This document shows, piece after piece, positions 56,207 to 64,000 of a stretch of 64,000 nucleotides of DNA. A program made the position numbers and the translations under genes. The stretch lies in contig NZ_JARANZ010000008.1 of assembly GCF_029889905.1 (NCBI RefSeq), positions 62,001-126,000 of the forward strand. The letters run 5' to 3'. The notes beneath the pieces are model-generated. The model ran no database searches, was not told the DNA's origin, and worked only from the letters and a program-made list of their open reading frames with translations. The stretch is from Chromohalobacter sp. 11-W. Its GTDB lineage: Bacteria; Pseudomonadota; Gammaproteobacteria; Pseudomonadales; Halomonadaceae. The number at the start of each line of letters is the position of its first letter. Positions within the stretch are counted from its first letter, which is position 1.

Positions 56207-57109
56207 TCAGGGATAGCGTCCACTACGCCGGTTTTCGACCAAAACCTCTAGAATGGCGTTGGTTTCTTGCATGATAGGCGTAAGTGGTTCGCCTTTTCGT
56301 CGGCTGCATATGATGGGAATGGTGATATCGGTGTCGGCGAGATAGACATAGGAAATGCCATCGCGTTGAAGGCGGCGAACTTGTTCGGGTACCAGCGTGA
56401 TACCGAAGCCTGAGGCAATGAGCCCTAACGTCGTTTGGAGCTCGTTGGTTTCCTGCACGACATTGACCTTCATGCCTCGGCGACGAAACATACCCAAGAC
56501 TATATCCGCCATGCTTGGGCGTGGTGAGGCGGGGAAAAGTACCATTGGGTAGTTTGATAGTTCCGCTATGGTGGGCTGAGTACCTTCTAATATATGGCCC
56601 GCGGGGACAGCGGCCACCATCGGCTCTTCAAACAGCACTTCCTGCTCTATCTCGGGGTCGTCGATTCGCAGACGGCCGAATCCGATATCAATACGTCCCG
56701 CTTTGAGCGCCTGGATCTGCTGAACCGTGGTGAGCTCTGAAAGTGTCAGCTCGGCATCATCATTTTGTCTAAGTTGCCTCACGAGGGAGGGGAGTTGCCC
56801 ATAAAACACGGAGGGTACGAAACCAATCCCGAATAACTCGCGCTTGCTGCGAACCATGTGCCTCGTGGCATGGATGGTCGTGTCTACTTTTTCAAGTATC
56901 TGAAGAGAATGCTCATAAAAGAACTGTCCCGCCGGTGTCAGGCTCAACCCACGGGCCTGGCGGACAAACAATTGAGCCCCCATCTCCTCTTCTAACTGTT
57001 TGATTTTCCTTGTTAATGGTGGCTGTGCCATATGCAGATTTTGTGCCGCTTTGGTGAGGTTGAGCTCCTCGGCGACGGTGCAAAAACAGCGCAAGTGATG
57101 TAGCTCCAT
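56207..57109 (-). CDS. LysR-family activator BenM/CatM (CatR type)
   Basis: This 300-residue regulator begins MELHHLRCFCTVAEELNL and has the helix-turn-helix TKAAQNLHMAQPPLTRKIKQLEE, written here as TKAAQNLHMAQPPL then TRKIKQLEE. The effector domain includes FGIGFVPSVFYGQLP and LASGFGITLVPEQVRRL-type segments (LIASGFGITLVPEQV). It matches BenM, CatM and CatR, which respond to muconate and/or benzoate. It is divergent from catB with 101 bases between. The start at 57109 has AGGAGG upstream; that site lies inside an ATAC-N7-GTAT operator. Confidence 0.9.
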   Translation of the reverse strand: MELHHLRCFCTVAEELNLTKAAQNLHMAQPPLTRKIKQLEEEMGAQLFVRQARGLSLTPAGQFFYEHSLQILEKVDTTIHATRHMVRSKRELFGIGFVPSVFYGQLPSLVRQLRQNDDAELTLSELTTVQQIQALKAGRIDIGFGRLRIDDPEIEQEVLFEEPMVAAVPAGHILEGTQPTIAELSNYPMVLFPASPRPSMADIVLGMFRRRGMKVNVVQETNELQTTLGLIASGFGITLVPEQVRRLQRDGISYVYLADTDITIPIICSRRKGEPLTPIMQETNAILEVLVENRRSGRYP

Positions 57110-57110
57110 G

Positions 57111-57125
57111 ATACCTCCTGGGTAT
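57111..57125. promoter_or_regulatory. BenM/CatM operator ATAC-N7-GTAT
   Basis: ATAC (57111-57114) and GTAT (57122-57125) flank seven bases, an exact match to the BenM/CatM consensus, including the T-N11-A core of LysR sites. It directly covers the Shine-Dalgarno AGGAGG of the regulator gene and lies 86 bases before catB, so it can serve both autorepression and activation of catB. Confidence 0.75.
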
Positions 57126-57210
57126 GAGTAGCCACTCAAACAATATTGGTGATGCTAAAGACAAACAAGCAAGACTTTGGGGCAAGACGAAACATCTTAG
57201 TGGAGCTCCC

Positions 57211-58329
57211 ATGCCCGTTGTCATTGAACATATTGAAACTCAACTCGTCGACCTGCCGACGATTCGGCCGCACAAGCTGTCGATGGCCACTATGGGATGC
57301 CAGACGCTGGTTATCGTACGCATGCGCCACAGCGACGGCGTGGAAGGATTAGGTGAGGGCACCACTATCGGTGGCCTCAGCTATGGCCCCGAGAGCCCGG
57401 AGAGTATCAAGTGCAATATCGATACCTACTTGGCGCCGCTCCTCATTGGACAGTCGTCGGCCAATATCAATGCCCTTCGGGCGCGTATGAATCGCCATGT
57501 ACGCGGCAACACCATCGCCAAGTCGGCGCTGGAAACCGCATTACTGGATGCCCAGGGAAAACGCTTGGAGGTGAGTGTTGCCACCTTGCTTGGCGGGACA
57601 AATCACGACCATTTGCCAGTGCTTTGGACGTTAGCCAGTGGTGATACGCAGCAAGACATTGAGGAGGCTTTTCAGCGGCTCGATGATCGTCGCCACTGTG
57701 ATTTCAAACTGAAAATTGGTGCGAACTCGGTCGACCAGGACGTAAATCACGTCGCCATGATCAAGGAGGCGCTGGGGGAGCGGGCCAGCATTCGAGTCGA
57801 TATCAATCAGGCGTGGGATGAGTCTACTGCAGTACGCGGCATCGCTGCACTACAAAACGCCGGCATCGATCTAATTGAGCAACCTGTCGACGCCCGTGAT
57901 AAGGCCGCAATGATTCGTCTATCCAGACGTTTCAATGTGTCGATGCTAGCCGATGAGGCGGTACAGGATACGCGTGATGGCCTTGATCTGGTGTGCGGTG
58001 GTTTTAGTGGTGCTTTTGCACTGAAGATCGCCAAGTCGGGTGGGCCGCTGGAGGCTCTGGAGTTGGCGCACTTGGCACAAGCCTCAGGTATGGAGCTCTA
58101 TGGCGGCACCATGCTCGAGGGCACGATCGGCACCGCCGCCTCGCTACATGCCTGGTCGACGCTTTCCGAGATGGCCTGGGGTACCGAGATGTTCGGCCCT
58201 CTATTGCTCGAAGACGATATCGTCGCCGAGCCGCTTTCCTATCACGAGTTCGGTGTCGAGCTGCCGGCCGGCCCAGGCCTCGGCATTACCCTCGACGAAG
58301 ACAAACTTACCCACTATTCGCGTAAGTAA
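57211..58329 (+). CDS. catB: Muconate cycloisomerase
   Basis: This 372-residue enolase-superfamily enzyme has FKLKIGANSVDQDVNHV with the catalytic Lys pair, the metal ligands Asp in RVDINQAWDE, Glu in IEQPVDARD and Asp in ADEAVQDTRD, then ALKIAKSGGPLEA with the second Lys. It lactonises cis,cis-muconate to muconolactone. The start at 57211 has GGAG five bases before and gives the usual length of CatB; an upstream frame at 57124 is not used. It is the first gene of catB-C-A-benA-B. Confidence 0.94.
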   Translation: MPVVIEHIETQLVDLPTIRPHKLSMATMGCQTLVIVRMRHSDGVEGLGEGTTIGGLSYGPESPESIKCNIDTYLAPLLIGQSSANINALRARMNRHVRGNTIAKSALETALLDAQGKRLEVSVATLLGGTNHDHLPVLWTLASGDTQQDIEEAFQRLDDRRHCDFKLKIGANSVDQDVNHVAMIKEALGERASIRVDINQAWDESTAVRGIAALQNAGIDLIEQPVDARDKAAMIRLSRRFNVSMLADEAVQDTRDGLDLVCGGFSGAFALKIAKSGGPLEALELAHLAQASGMELYGGTMLEGTIGTAASLHAWSTLSEMAWGTEMFGPLLLEDDIVAEPLSYHEFGVELPAGPGLGITLDEDKLTHYSRK

Positions 58330-58362
58330 TCCGCGACTTCAAAGATCGAAGAGGAGAGCGCC

Positions 58363-58653
58363 ATGCTATTTCAAGTGCAAATGACCGTGAAATTGCCGAC
58401 GGATATGCCGTCGAATCAGGCCGCCGAGATCAAGGCGAAGGAAAAGGCCTACTCCCAGGAACTACAGCATGCTGGGAAGTGGCGTCATTTGTGGCGTGTG
58501 GCCGGTAGCTACGAAAACGTCAGCGTATTCGATGTCGAGGACAACGCTGAACTTCAAGAAATTATCAGTGGTTTGCCGCTGTTTCCCTATATGGAAATTA
58601 ACGTCAAGCCGTTGTGTCGGCATCCATCGTCGGTGCACGACGGTGACGCCTGA
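58363..58653 (+). CDS. catC: Muconolactone delta-isomerase
   Basis: This 96-residue protein matches CatC throughout: MLFQVQMTVKLPTDMP at the start, EKAYSQELQHAGKWRHLWRVAG in the middle and LQEIISGLPLFPYMEINVKPL at the end. It converts muconolactone to beta-ketoadipate enol-lactone, which then goes to PcaD. It follows catB by 33 bases with GAGGAG upstream. Known homologues form decamers. Confidence 0.95.
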   Translation: MLFQVQMTVKLPTDMPSNQAAEIKAKEKAYSQELQHAGKWRHLWRVAGSYENVSVFDVEDNAELQEIISGLPLFPYMEINVKPLCRHPSSVHDGDA

Positions 58654-58728
58654 ATAACCAAGGCTCTAACGGGCTTCATCACGCCAACTCATAGAAACCT
58701 AAAGACTATAACAAGTGAGGCAATGACC

Positions 58729-59703
58729 ATGACCGTCAAGATCTACGAGACCCAAGCAGTACAAGATTTCCTGAATAGCATCAGCGGCTTTGACCAAGAA
58801 GGAGGCAGCGAGCGTGCCAAAAAAATCATGCACCGCTTCCTCTCCGATCTGTTCAAGTTGATCGACGACTTCGACGTCACCCAGGAAGAGTACTGGACTG
58901 CCGTCAACTTGCTCAACGCTTTGGGTAGTCAGACACAGTTTGGTTTGCTCTCACCGGGCTTGGGCTTTGATCACTACCTGGATATGCGCCAGGACGCTAT
59001 CGATGCCGAGGCCAAGCGGACTGGCAACACGCCTCGCACTATCGAAGGACCACTCTACGTCGCCGGCGCCCCCGAGGCAGAAGGCTTCGCGCGCCTGGAT
59101 GACGGTAGCGATCTTGATGCCGAGACCATGTGGCTGACCGGCCAGGTGCGTGACATCGACGGCACCCCGATTCCCGGCGCCAAGGTCGAAATATGGCACT
59201 GCAACTCCAAGGGCAATTACTCGTTCTTCGACCCGACCCAGAGCGAGTACAACATGCGTCGCACCATCTACGCCGACAGCGAAGGCCGCTACACCGCGCG
59301 TAGCATTATCCCCTCCGGCTACGGCGTGCCGGAAGGCGCCCCCACCGACGTGGTACTCAAGGCCTTGGGTCGTCACGGTGAGCGCCCGGCGCACATCCAC
59401 TACTTCATCTCTGCACCCGACTATCAGCACCTCACGACTCAGATCAATCTGGCTGGCGACCCCTATACATTTGACGACTTTGCCTTCGCCACTCGCGAGG
59501 AGTTGGTGATTGAAGGCAAGCATATCGAGAGTGTGGCGGAAGCTGAAAAGCGCGGTCTGGAAGGGCCATTTACCGAGGTGATCTTCGATATCGAACTGGC
59601 CAAGACCGAATCGGCTGATCTGCAAGTTCGCCACAAGCGTGCCCGTGCCAAGGAAGATGAGCAGGATGCTGCCAGTCAGCTGGCCAGCACTGCCAAGGTC
59701 TGA
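58729..59703 (+). CDS. catA: Catechol 1,2-dioxygenase
   Basis: This 324-residue intradiol dioxygenase has the iron ligands Y164 (GNYSFFD), Y198 (PSGYG), H222 and H224 (RPAHIHYF); Y164 has the same number as in the Acinetobacter enzyme. The N-terminal helical linker domain (about 1-100) that mediates dimerisation and lipid binding is present. It cleaves catechol to cis,cis-muconate. The ATG at 58729 is preferred over the one at 58723 because GAGG is then eight bases away. The C-terminus is about 12 residues longer than usual and charged. Confidence 0.95.
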   Translation: MTVKIYETQAVQDFLNSISGFDQEGGSERAKKIMHRFLSDLFKLIDDFDVTQEEYWTAVNLLNALGSQTQFGLLSPGLGFDHYLDMRQDAIDAEAKRTGNTPRTIEGPLYVAGAPEAEGFARLDDGSDLDAETMWLTGQVRDIDGTPIPGAKVEIWHCNSKGNYSFFDPTQSEYNMRRTIYADSEGRYTARSIIPSGYGVPEGAPTDVVLKALGRHGERPAHIHYFISAPDYQHLTTQINLAGDPYTFDDFAFATREELVIEGKHIESVAEAEKRGLEGPFTEVIFDIELAKTESADLQVRHKRARAKEDEQDAASQLASTAKV

Positions 59704-59772
59704 TTGGCCTCATCGCGACGCTTTAGCGCGACCCGCTGAAAGCGTATCCATAAAGCAATCGAGGAATTGGCT

Positions 59773-61143
59773 ATGACCTCACAACTTGATCGTCTCGAAG
59801 AGCGCGTTCGTGGTGCCGTCGTCGATGATGCCGACCAGGGTATCTTCCGCGTTCACCGCAGCATCTTCACCGACCCGGACTACTTCGAACTGGAGATGAA
59901 GCACATCTTCGAAGGCAACTGGCTGTTCCTGGGCCATGAAAGTCAGGTCGCCGAGTCAGGTGACTACATGACCGTGACCCTGGGCCGCCAGCCGGTGATC
60001 ATCACCCGTGACAAGCAGGGCGAATTGCATGCCCTGATCAATGCCTGCGCGCATCGTGGCGCGACCCTGTGCCGCAAGAAACGCGGCAACAAGGGCACTT
60101 TTACTTGCCCTTTCCATGGCTGGAGCTTCAAAAACGACGGTACATTACTCAAGGCCAAAAACGAGAAAGCCGGCGCCTATCCTGACGGCTTTAAACAGGA
60201 TGGCTCTCATGACCTAAAACGTATCGCACGTTTCGAGAACTATCGAGGCTTCCTATTCGGTAGTCTGAGTTCGGATGTCCAGCCGCTCGCCGAGCACCTA
60301 GGCGAAACCACCAAAGTCATCGACAACATCGTCGATCAAGCGCCGGAGGGGCTTGAGATCCTGCGTGGTACATCGTCTTACACCTTTAACGGCAACTGGA
60401 AGCTGGGGGCCGAGAATGGTGCCGACGGTTATCACGTCAGTACGGTGCATTGGAATTACGCCTCGACGATGGATCGCCGTAATTACGACGCTGGCGGCAC
60501 CAAAGCAGTGGATGCCGATGGTTGGTCGAAGAGCCGGGGCGGTTTCTACTCCTACGAGAATGGCCACATGATGCTGTGGACGCGCTTACTCAATCCCGAG
60601 GTGCGTCCGGTCTACTCCCAGAAAGACTGGATCGAGGAGCAGTTCGGCGAGGCGCGTGCCGACTCCATCGTCAATCAGACCCGTAACCTGTGCTTGTATC
60701 CCAATGTGTATCTGATGGATCAGTTTTCCACGCAAATTCGTGTCATTAGACCGTTGGCCGTGGACAAGAGTGAAGTGACTATCTATTGCTTCGCGCCCAA
60801 AGGTGAATCGGCGGAGAATCGCGCGCTGCGTATCCGCCAATACGAGGACTTCTTCAACGTCAGTGGTATGGGTACTCCAGATGATCTAGAGGAATTTCGG
60901 GCTTGCCAGAACGGTTATGCCGGTCTCGATGCCGAATGGAACGATCTTTCCCGGGGCGCCAAACAGTGGATCGAGGGTGCCGATGAAAATGCCAAGGCCA
61001 TCGACATGAAACCGCTGCTTAGCGGGGCCTCTCCTGAAGATGAAGGCCTGTATGTGATGCACCACAAGCATTGGGTCGCTGAAATGCTGAGCGCCATCGA
61101 CAAGGAACGCAGCCAGTTCATTCCTACCGCTTCCGCATCGTAA
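59773..61143 (+). CDS. benA: Benzoate 1,2-dioxygenase large subunit
   Basis: This 456-residue oxygenase alpha subunit has a Rieske 2Fe-2S site (C92, H94, C112, H115 in CAHRGATL and CPFHGW) and mononuclear iron ligands D218, H221, H226 in [11 protein letters not shown]. Length and sequence ([42 protein letters not shown]) favour benzoate dioxygenase, though anthranilate and toluate enzymes are close relatives. The ATG at 59773 has GAGGA upstream; a TTG six bases earlier is less likely. It adds both oxygen atoms to benzoate to give the cis-diol. Confidence 0.91.
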   Translation: MTSQLDRLEERVRGAVVDDADQGIFRVHRSIFTDPDYFELEMKHIFEGNWLFLGHESQVAESGDYMTVTLGRQPVIITRDKQGELHALINACAHRGATLCRKKRGNKGTFTCPFHGWSFKNDGTLLKAKNEKAGAYPDGFKQDGSHDLKRIARFENYRGFLFGSLSSDVQPLAEHLGETTKVIDNIVDQAPEGLEILRGTSSYTFNGNWKLGAENGADGYHVSTVHWNYASTMDRRNYDAGGTKAVDADGWSKSRGGFYSYENGHMMLWTRLLNPEVRPVYSQKDWIEEQFGEARADSIVNQTRNLCLYPNVYLMDQFSTQIRVIRPLAVDKSEVTIYCFAPKGESAENRALRIRQYEDFFNVSGMGTPDDLEEFRACQNGYAGLDAEWNDLSRGAKQWIEGADENAKAIDMKPLLSGASPEDEGLYVMHHKHWVAEMLSAIDKERSQFIPTASAS

Positions 61144-61156
61144 AGAGGGCATCGCC

Positions 61157-61648
61157 ATGAGCATGAGTTTTCTAGACATTCAGGCCTTCGTCTACCGGGA
61201 AGCGCGTCTACTTGATGATCGTGACTGGGATACCTGGCTCGAGTGTTACAGCAAGAATGTGGTGTTTTGGATGCCGGCCTGGGACGACGATGACCGGCTG
61301 ACTCAGGACCCTCAGTCCGAGATCTCGCTGATCTACTACCCCAATCGTGAAGGGTTGGAGGATCGCGTCTATCGAATCAAGACCGAACGTTCCGGGGCGA
61401 CCAGCCTTCCCGAGCCGCGTACCACCCATCAGATTTCCAATCTGGAGGTACTTAGTCAGGAGGGTGACAAGGTAGAGCTGCGTTTCAACTGGCACACATT
61501 GAGTCATCGCTACCAGCAGACCAACGCTTATTTCGGCACGTCTTTCTACACATTGGACGTGTCTGGGGACGCCCCGCTGATCGAGCGGAAGACGGTGATT
61601 CTCAACAACGATTACATCCACCAGGTCATTGACGTCTATCACGTCTGA
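61157..61648 (+). CDS. benB: Benzoate 1,2-dioxygenase small subunit
   Basis: This 163-residue beta subunit begins MSMSFLDIQAFVYREARLLDDRDWDTWL and includes YDDRVYRIKTERSG-like LEDRVYRIKTERSGATSLPEPRT and the FNWHTLSHRYQQTNAYFG segment. It is 13 bases after benA. Its role is structural in the alpha3-beta3 oxygenase. The reductase BenC and the diol dehydrogenase BenD, which normally follow, are replaced here by an ABC transporter gene. Confidence 0.93.
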   Translation: MSMSFLDIQAFVYREARLLDDRDWDTWLECYSKNVVFWMPAWDDDDRLTQDPQSEISLIYYPNREGLEDRVYRIKTERSGATSLPEPRTTHQISNLEVLSQEGDKVELRFNWHTLSHRYQQTNAYFGTSFYTLDVSGDAPLIERKTVILNNDYIHQVIDVYHV

Positions 61649-61767
61649 TTTCTAATGGACCTCGTGGCAGGGACGCCACAGTGTAAGACAGTGCATGAAA
61701 AAGAAGCATAAAGGAAAAGATGTTAACGCCACTCCATAATCACAACACAAGCTCTTTGGTGAACATA

Positions 61768-62940
61768 ATGAAACACGCCTTAAAGAATACTGTCTTGGCC
61801 TCACTGATAGGCACCAGTCTCGTAGCCTCTGCAATGGCGACTGCGAGCGAGCATCCGGTCAAGCTGGGCCTGATGCTACCATACTCCGGTACCTACTCGG
61901 CTTTGGGCGAAGCCATTACCAATGGCCTAAAGCTCGCTATAAAGGAACAGGACGGTCAGCTCGGCGGTCGTGATGTTGAGTATGTTCGACTCGACTCCGA
62001 GGCTGATCCCTCTCAGGCGCCCCAGAACATGAGCCGTCTGGTCAAGGGTGATGATGTCGACTTCGTTATCGGCCCGGTGCATTCCGGCGTAGCTATGGGT
62101 ATGCTGCGGATGGCCAAGAAGACCGGTGCCATCACCATTATTCCCAATGCTGGTTTAGAAGCTGCCACTAACCAGCTGTGCATGCCCAACGTGTTCCGCA
62201 CCTCGCACAGCATGTGGCAGGATAGCTACCCGATGGGCAAGGTCGCCTATGAGCGAGGCCACCGCAAGGTAGTGACTATTACCTGGGACTATGCTGCTGG
62301 TAAGGAAGACGTGGCCGGCTTCAAGGAAGCCTTCACCAAGGCTGGAGGCGAGATCGTCGAGCAGATCTGGGTGCCTTTCCCCAGCACTGAATTCCAGAGC
62401 TATCTCAGTCAGATCGCTAGTATCGACCCTGATGCAGTCTATACCTTCTTCGCTGGCGGCGGTGGAGTGAGCTTCGTGCGCGATTACGCTGCGGCTGGGC
62501 TAAAGGAAAGTATTCCTTTACTTGGCTCAGGCTTTTTGACTGAGGGCAATCTTCAGGCGCTGGGCGAAGCAGGTGAGGGGGTGATGACCACGCTACACTA
62601 TGCCGATACCCTTCAGAGTGAGGCGAATCGCAATTTCGTCTCAGCTTACCAGGAGGCCTATGGTGAGACTCCCGATGCCTACGCCGTCCATGGCTACGAT
62701 ACTGGAAAAATGCTTGCTCAGGCCCTGTATTCTGTCAAAGGCGATACCGAGAATAAGGAAGCATTAATAGAGGCACTTTCCAACGTCCACTTGGATAGTC
62801 CGCGCGGCCCAATAAGCTTCTCCGACTCTCATCATCCGATCCAGAACATCTATTTGCGTGAGATCCAGGATGGCAAGCAGGAAGTCGTCGATGTTGCCTA
62901 TGAGCAACTTGAGGTGCCGGACGACGCCTGCAAGATGTAA
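61768..62940 (+). CDS. ABC transporter substrate-binding protein for aromatic acid (LivK-like)
   Basis: This 390-residue periplasmic binding protein has a signal peptide (ASLIGTSLVASAMA) and a type I periplasmic-binding fold: VKLGLMLPYSGTYSALGEA, DFVIGPVHSGVAMGM, PNAGLEAATNQLCMPNVFRTSHS and FFAGGGGVSFVRDYAAAGL. Relatives next to ben genes bind benzoate or related aromatics; branched-chain amino acids are the family default. The start at 61768 has GGTGA upstream. It belongs to the ben transcription unit. Confidence 0.88.
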   Translation: MKHALKNTVLASLIGTSLVASAMATASEHPVKLGLMLPYSGTYSALGEAITNGLKLAIKEQDGQLGGRDVEYVRLDSEADPSQAPQNMSRLVKGDDVDFVIGPVHSGVAMGMLRMAKKTGAITIIPNAGLEAATNQLCMPNVFRTSHSMWQDSYPMGKVAYERGHRKVVTITWDYAAGKEDVAGFKEAFTKAGGEIVEQIWVPFPSTEFQSYLSQIASIDPDAVYTFFAGGGGVSFVRDYAAAGLKESIPLLGSGFLTEGNLQALGEAGEGVMTTLHYADTLQSEANRNFVSAYQEAYGETPDAYAVHGYDTGKMLAQALYSVKGDTENKEALIEALSNVHLDSPRGPISFSDSHHPIQNIYLREIQDGKQEVVDVAYEQLEVPDDACKM

Positions 62941-63001
62941 CACGGAACGTCTGACCTGCGGGGCGGGCCAAGCTCGCTCCGTCCATCGCGGAGGAGGTTA
63001 C

Positions 63002-63862
63002 ATGGATCTCGCATTTTTTGGCGTGCAGCTCCTTAATGGGCTGCAGTACGGGCTATTGCTATTCCTTATCGCCAGTGGCCTGACCCTGATCTTTGGCATC
63101 ATGGGTATCATCAACCTAGCCCATGGCGCTATGTACATGATCGGGGCCTACTTGGTCTATGACCTGAACCTGCGCCTGGGGAATTTCTGGTTGGCAATTG
63201 TCGTAGCTGTGCCGATTGCCGTTGCCTTGGGGCTGATTATCGAACGTCTCTTCCTTGACACGCTTTACAAGCGCGATCACCTCTATCAGGTGCTGCTGAC
63301 TTTCGGCCTGATCCTGGTGATCAACGAGGTTCAGCGCATCATCTGGGGAGGCGATGTGCATAGTGTAGCGGTGCCGTCACCCTTTGATACCAGCCTGCAG
63401 CTTACTAGTAACCTGCAATACTCGGTATACCGGCTGTTCTTGATGGGCGTGTGTCTAGCCTTGGCAGCCGTCATCTACTGGGTGATCCGACATACTCGGC
63501 TGGGTATTATCATCCGCGCCGGTGCCGTTGATCGCGATATGGTTGAGGGGCTGGGTATCAACGTACGCACTCTGTTTACCTTGATCTTTAGTGCCGGCGT
63601 AGCGCTGACGGCCTTCGCTGGAATGATCGCAGCCCCTCTGTCCACCATAGCTCCGGGAATGGGGGATAGCATCCTGATTACCTGTTTTGTCGTGGTGGTC
63701 ATAGGCGGGATTGGCTCGATCAAGGGCGCCTTTTGGGGGGCCATCTTGATTGGTATGGCTGAGACTTTCGGCTCGGTACTGATCCCTAGCCTCGCCAGCA
63801 TGGTGATATACCTGATCATGGCCGCTGTGCTGCTGGTCAAGCCACGCGGTCTTTTTGCCTGA
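63002..63862 (+). CDS. ABC transporter permease (LivH-like)
   Basis: This 286-residue membrane protein has eight or so hydrophobic segments in the LivH pattern: LLNGLQYGLLLFLIASGLTLIFGIMGIINLAHGAMYMIGAYL (given here in part as FGIMGIINLAHGAMYMIGAY) and IRAGAVDRDMVEGLGINV, the coupling loop. GGAGGAGG lies directly before the ATG at 63002. It pairs with the following gene to form the importer channel for the preceding binding protein. Confidence 0.9.
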   Translation: MDLAFFGVQLLNGLQYGLLLFLIASGLTLIFGIMGIINLAHGAMYMIGAYLVYDLNLRLGNFWLAIVVAVPIAVALGLIIERLFLDTLYKRDHLYQVLLTFGLILVINEVQRIIWGGDVHSVAVPSPFDTSLQLTSNLQYSVYRLFLMGVCLALAAVIYWVIRHTRLGIIIRAGAVDRDMVEGLGINVRTLFTLIFSAGVALTAFAGMIAAPLSTIAPGMGDSILITCFVVVVIGGIGSIKGAFWGAILIGMAETFGSVLIPSLASMVIYLIMAAVLLVKPRGLFA

Positions 63863-63874
63863 GGAGGCGCAGAC

Positions 63875-64000
63875 ATGCTGCATCGTTATCCGAGACGCGT
63901 CGCTATCATCATGCTGGCATTGACGCTCTGCGTAGCCGTATTCCCCCTGTGGGGCCCGGCTGTTTTCGGCGATCAGGTAGATTTCATTCAGGAGAAGCTT
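63875..64000 (+). CDS. ABC transporter permease (LivM-like), 5' part
   Basis: The frame starts 12 bases after the previous gene, behind GAGGAGG, and remains open to the end of the window for 42 codons. The visible part is MLHRYPRRVAIIMLALTLCV followed by AVFPLWGPAVFGDQVDFIQEKL, a short cytoplasmic start and first membrane segment. The order binding protein, LivH, then this gene predicts LivM, which is consistent with the sequence but not proven by so short a stretch. Confidence 0.7.
   Translation, partial: MLHRYPRRVAIIMLALTLCVAVFPLWGPAVFGDQVDFIQEKL

Overview
The window is high-GC bacterial DNA with compact operons, frequent 4-base start/stop overlaps, acidic secreted proteins and many TRAP transporters. 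It looks like a chromosomal segment of a halophilic gammaproteobacterium of the Halomonadaceae (Chromohalobacter/Halomonas type). That assignment rests on protein resemblance and base composition only. No rRNA, tRNA, CRISPR array, insertion sequence or prophage was seen.

Region 1 (1-16.9 kb) is core and accessory metabolism. It holds the end of ntrB and all of ntrC, then a phosphonate-type ABC importer (phnD-phnC-phnE-phnE) behind an array of five Pho-box-like heptamers spaced exactly 11 bp apart. Next come an oxaloacetate decarboxylase of the PEP mutase/isocitrate lyase superfamily, a dGTPase-like HD protein, lamB-malM, a sodium:solute symporter with a coupled unknown protein, a NERD-domain membrane protein, a sirtuin, a YbaY-like lipoprotein, YciH and a HAD phosphatase.

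Region 2 (17-24.4 kb, all minus strand) is a sugar-acid module. It has a TRAP transporter (dctPQM), a LacI-type repressor, an SDR, and a 2-hydroxyacid dehydrogenase plus PfkB kinase that resemble KguD and KguK of 2-ketogluconate catabolism. The same palindrome lies just upstream of the repressor gene and inside codons 5-8 of dctP. Two diverged copies of a roughly 120-bp palindromic repeat follow.

Region 3 (24.9-36.4 kb) is hydroxycinnamate (p-coumarate/ferulate) degradation. It has feruloyl-CoA synthetase, enoyl-CoA hydratase/lyase, a vanillin/4-hydroxybenzaldehyde dehydrogenase, two MarR regulators, one dctQ-dctM pair with a DUF3237 gene and an intact dctP, and a second dctP broken by a one-base frameshift. 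A LigC-like dehydrogenase closes the region.

Region 4 (36.4-54.1 kb) is the protocatechuate branch of the beta-ketoadipate pathway. It has a DcaP-like porin, an IclR regulator, pcaB, pcaIJF, a fused pcaDC, a third TRAP transporter, pcaQ, pcaHG and pobA with an AraC regulator. Tandem GTTCG-N5-CGAAC operators, 19 bp apart, lie upstream of the porin, pcaB and pcaI.

Region 5 (54.1-64 kb) has an Old Yellow Enzyme, a TRIC/UPF0126 membrane protein, and the catechol branch: a BenM/CatM-type LysR, catBCA and benAB, followed by an ABC importer of the branched-chain amino acid/aromatic type cut off by the window end. benC and benD are not in view.

Together regions 3-5 encode p-coumarate to 4-hydroxybenzoate to protocatechuate to beta-ketoadipate to succinyl-CoA plus acetyl-CoA, and a benzoate/catechol route joining at the enol-lactone through PcaD.
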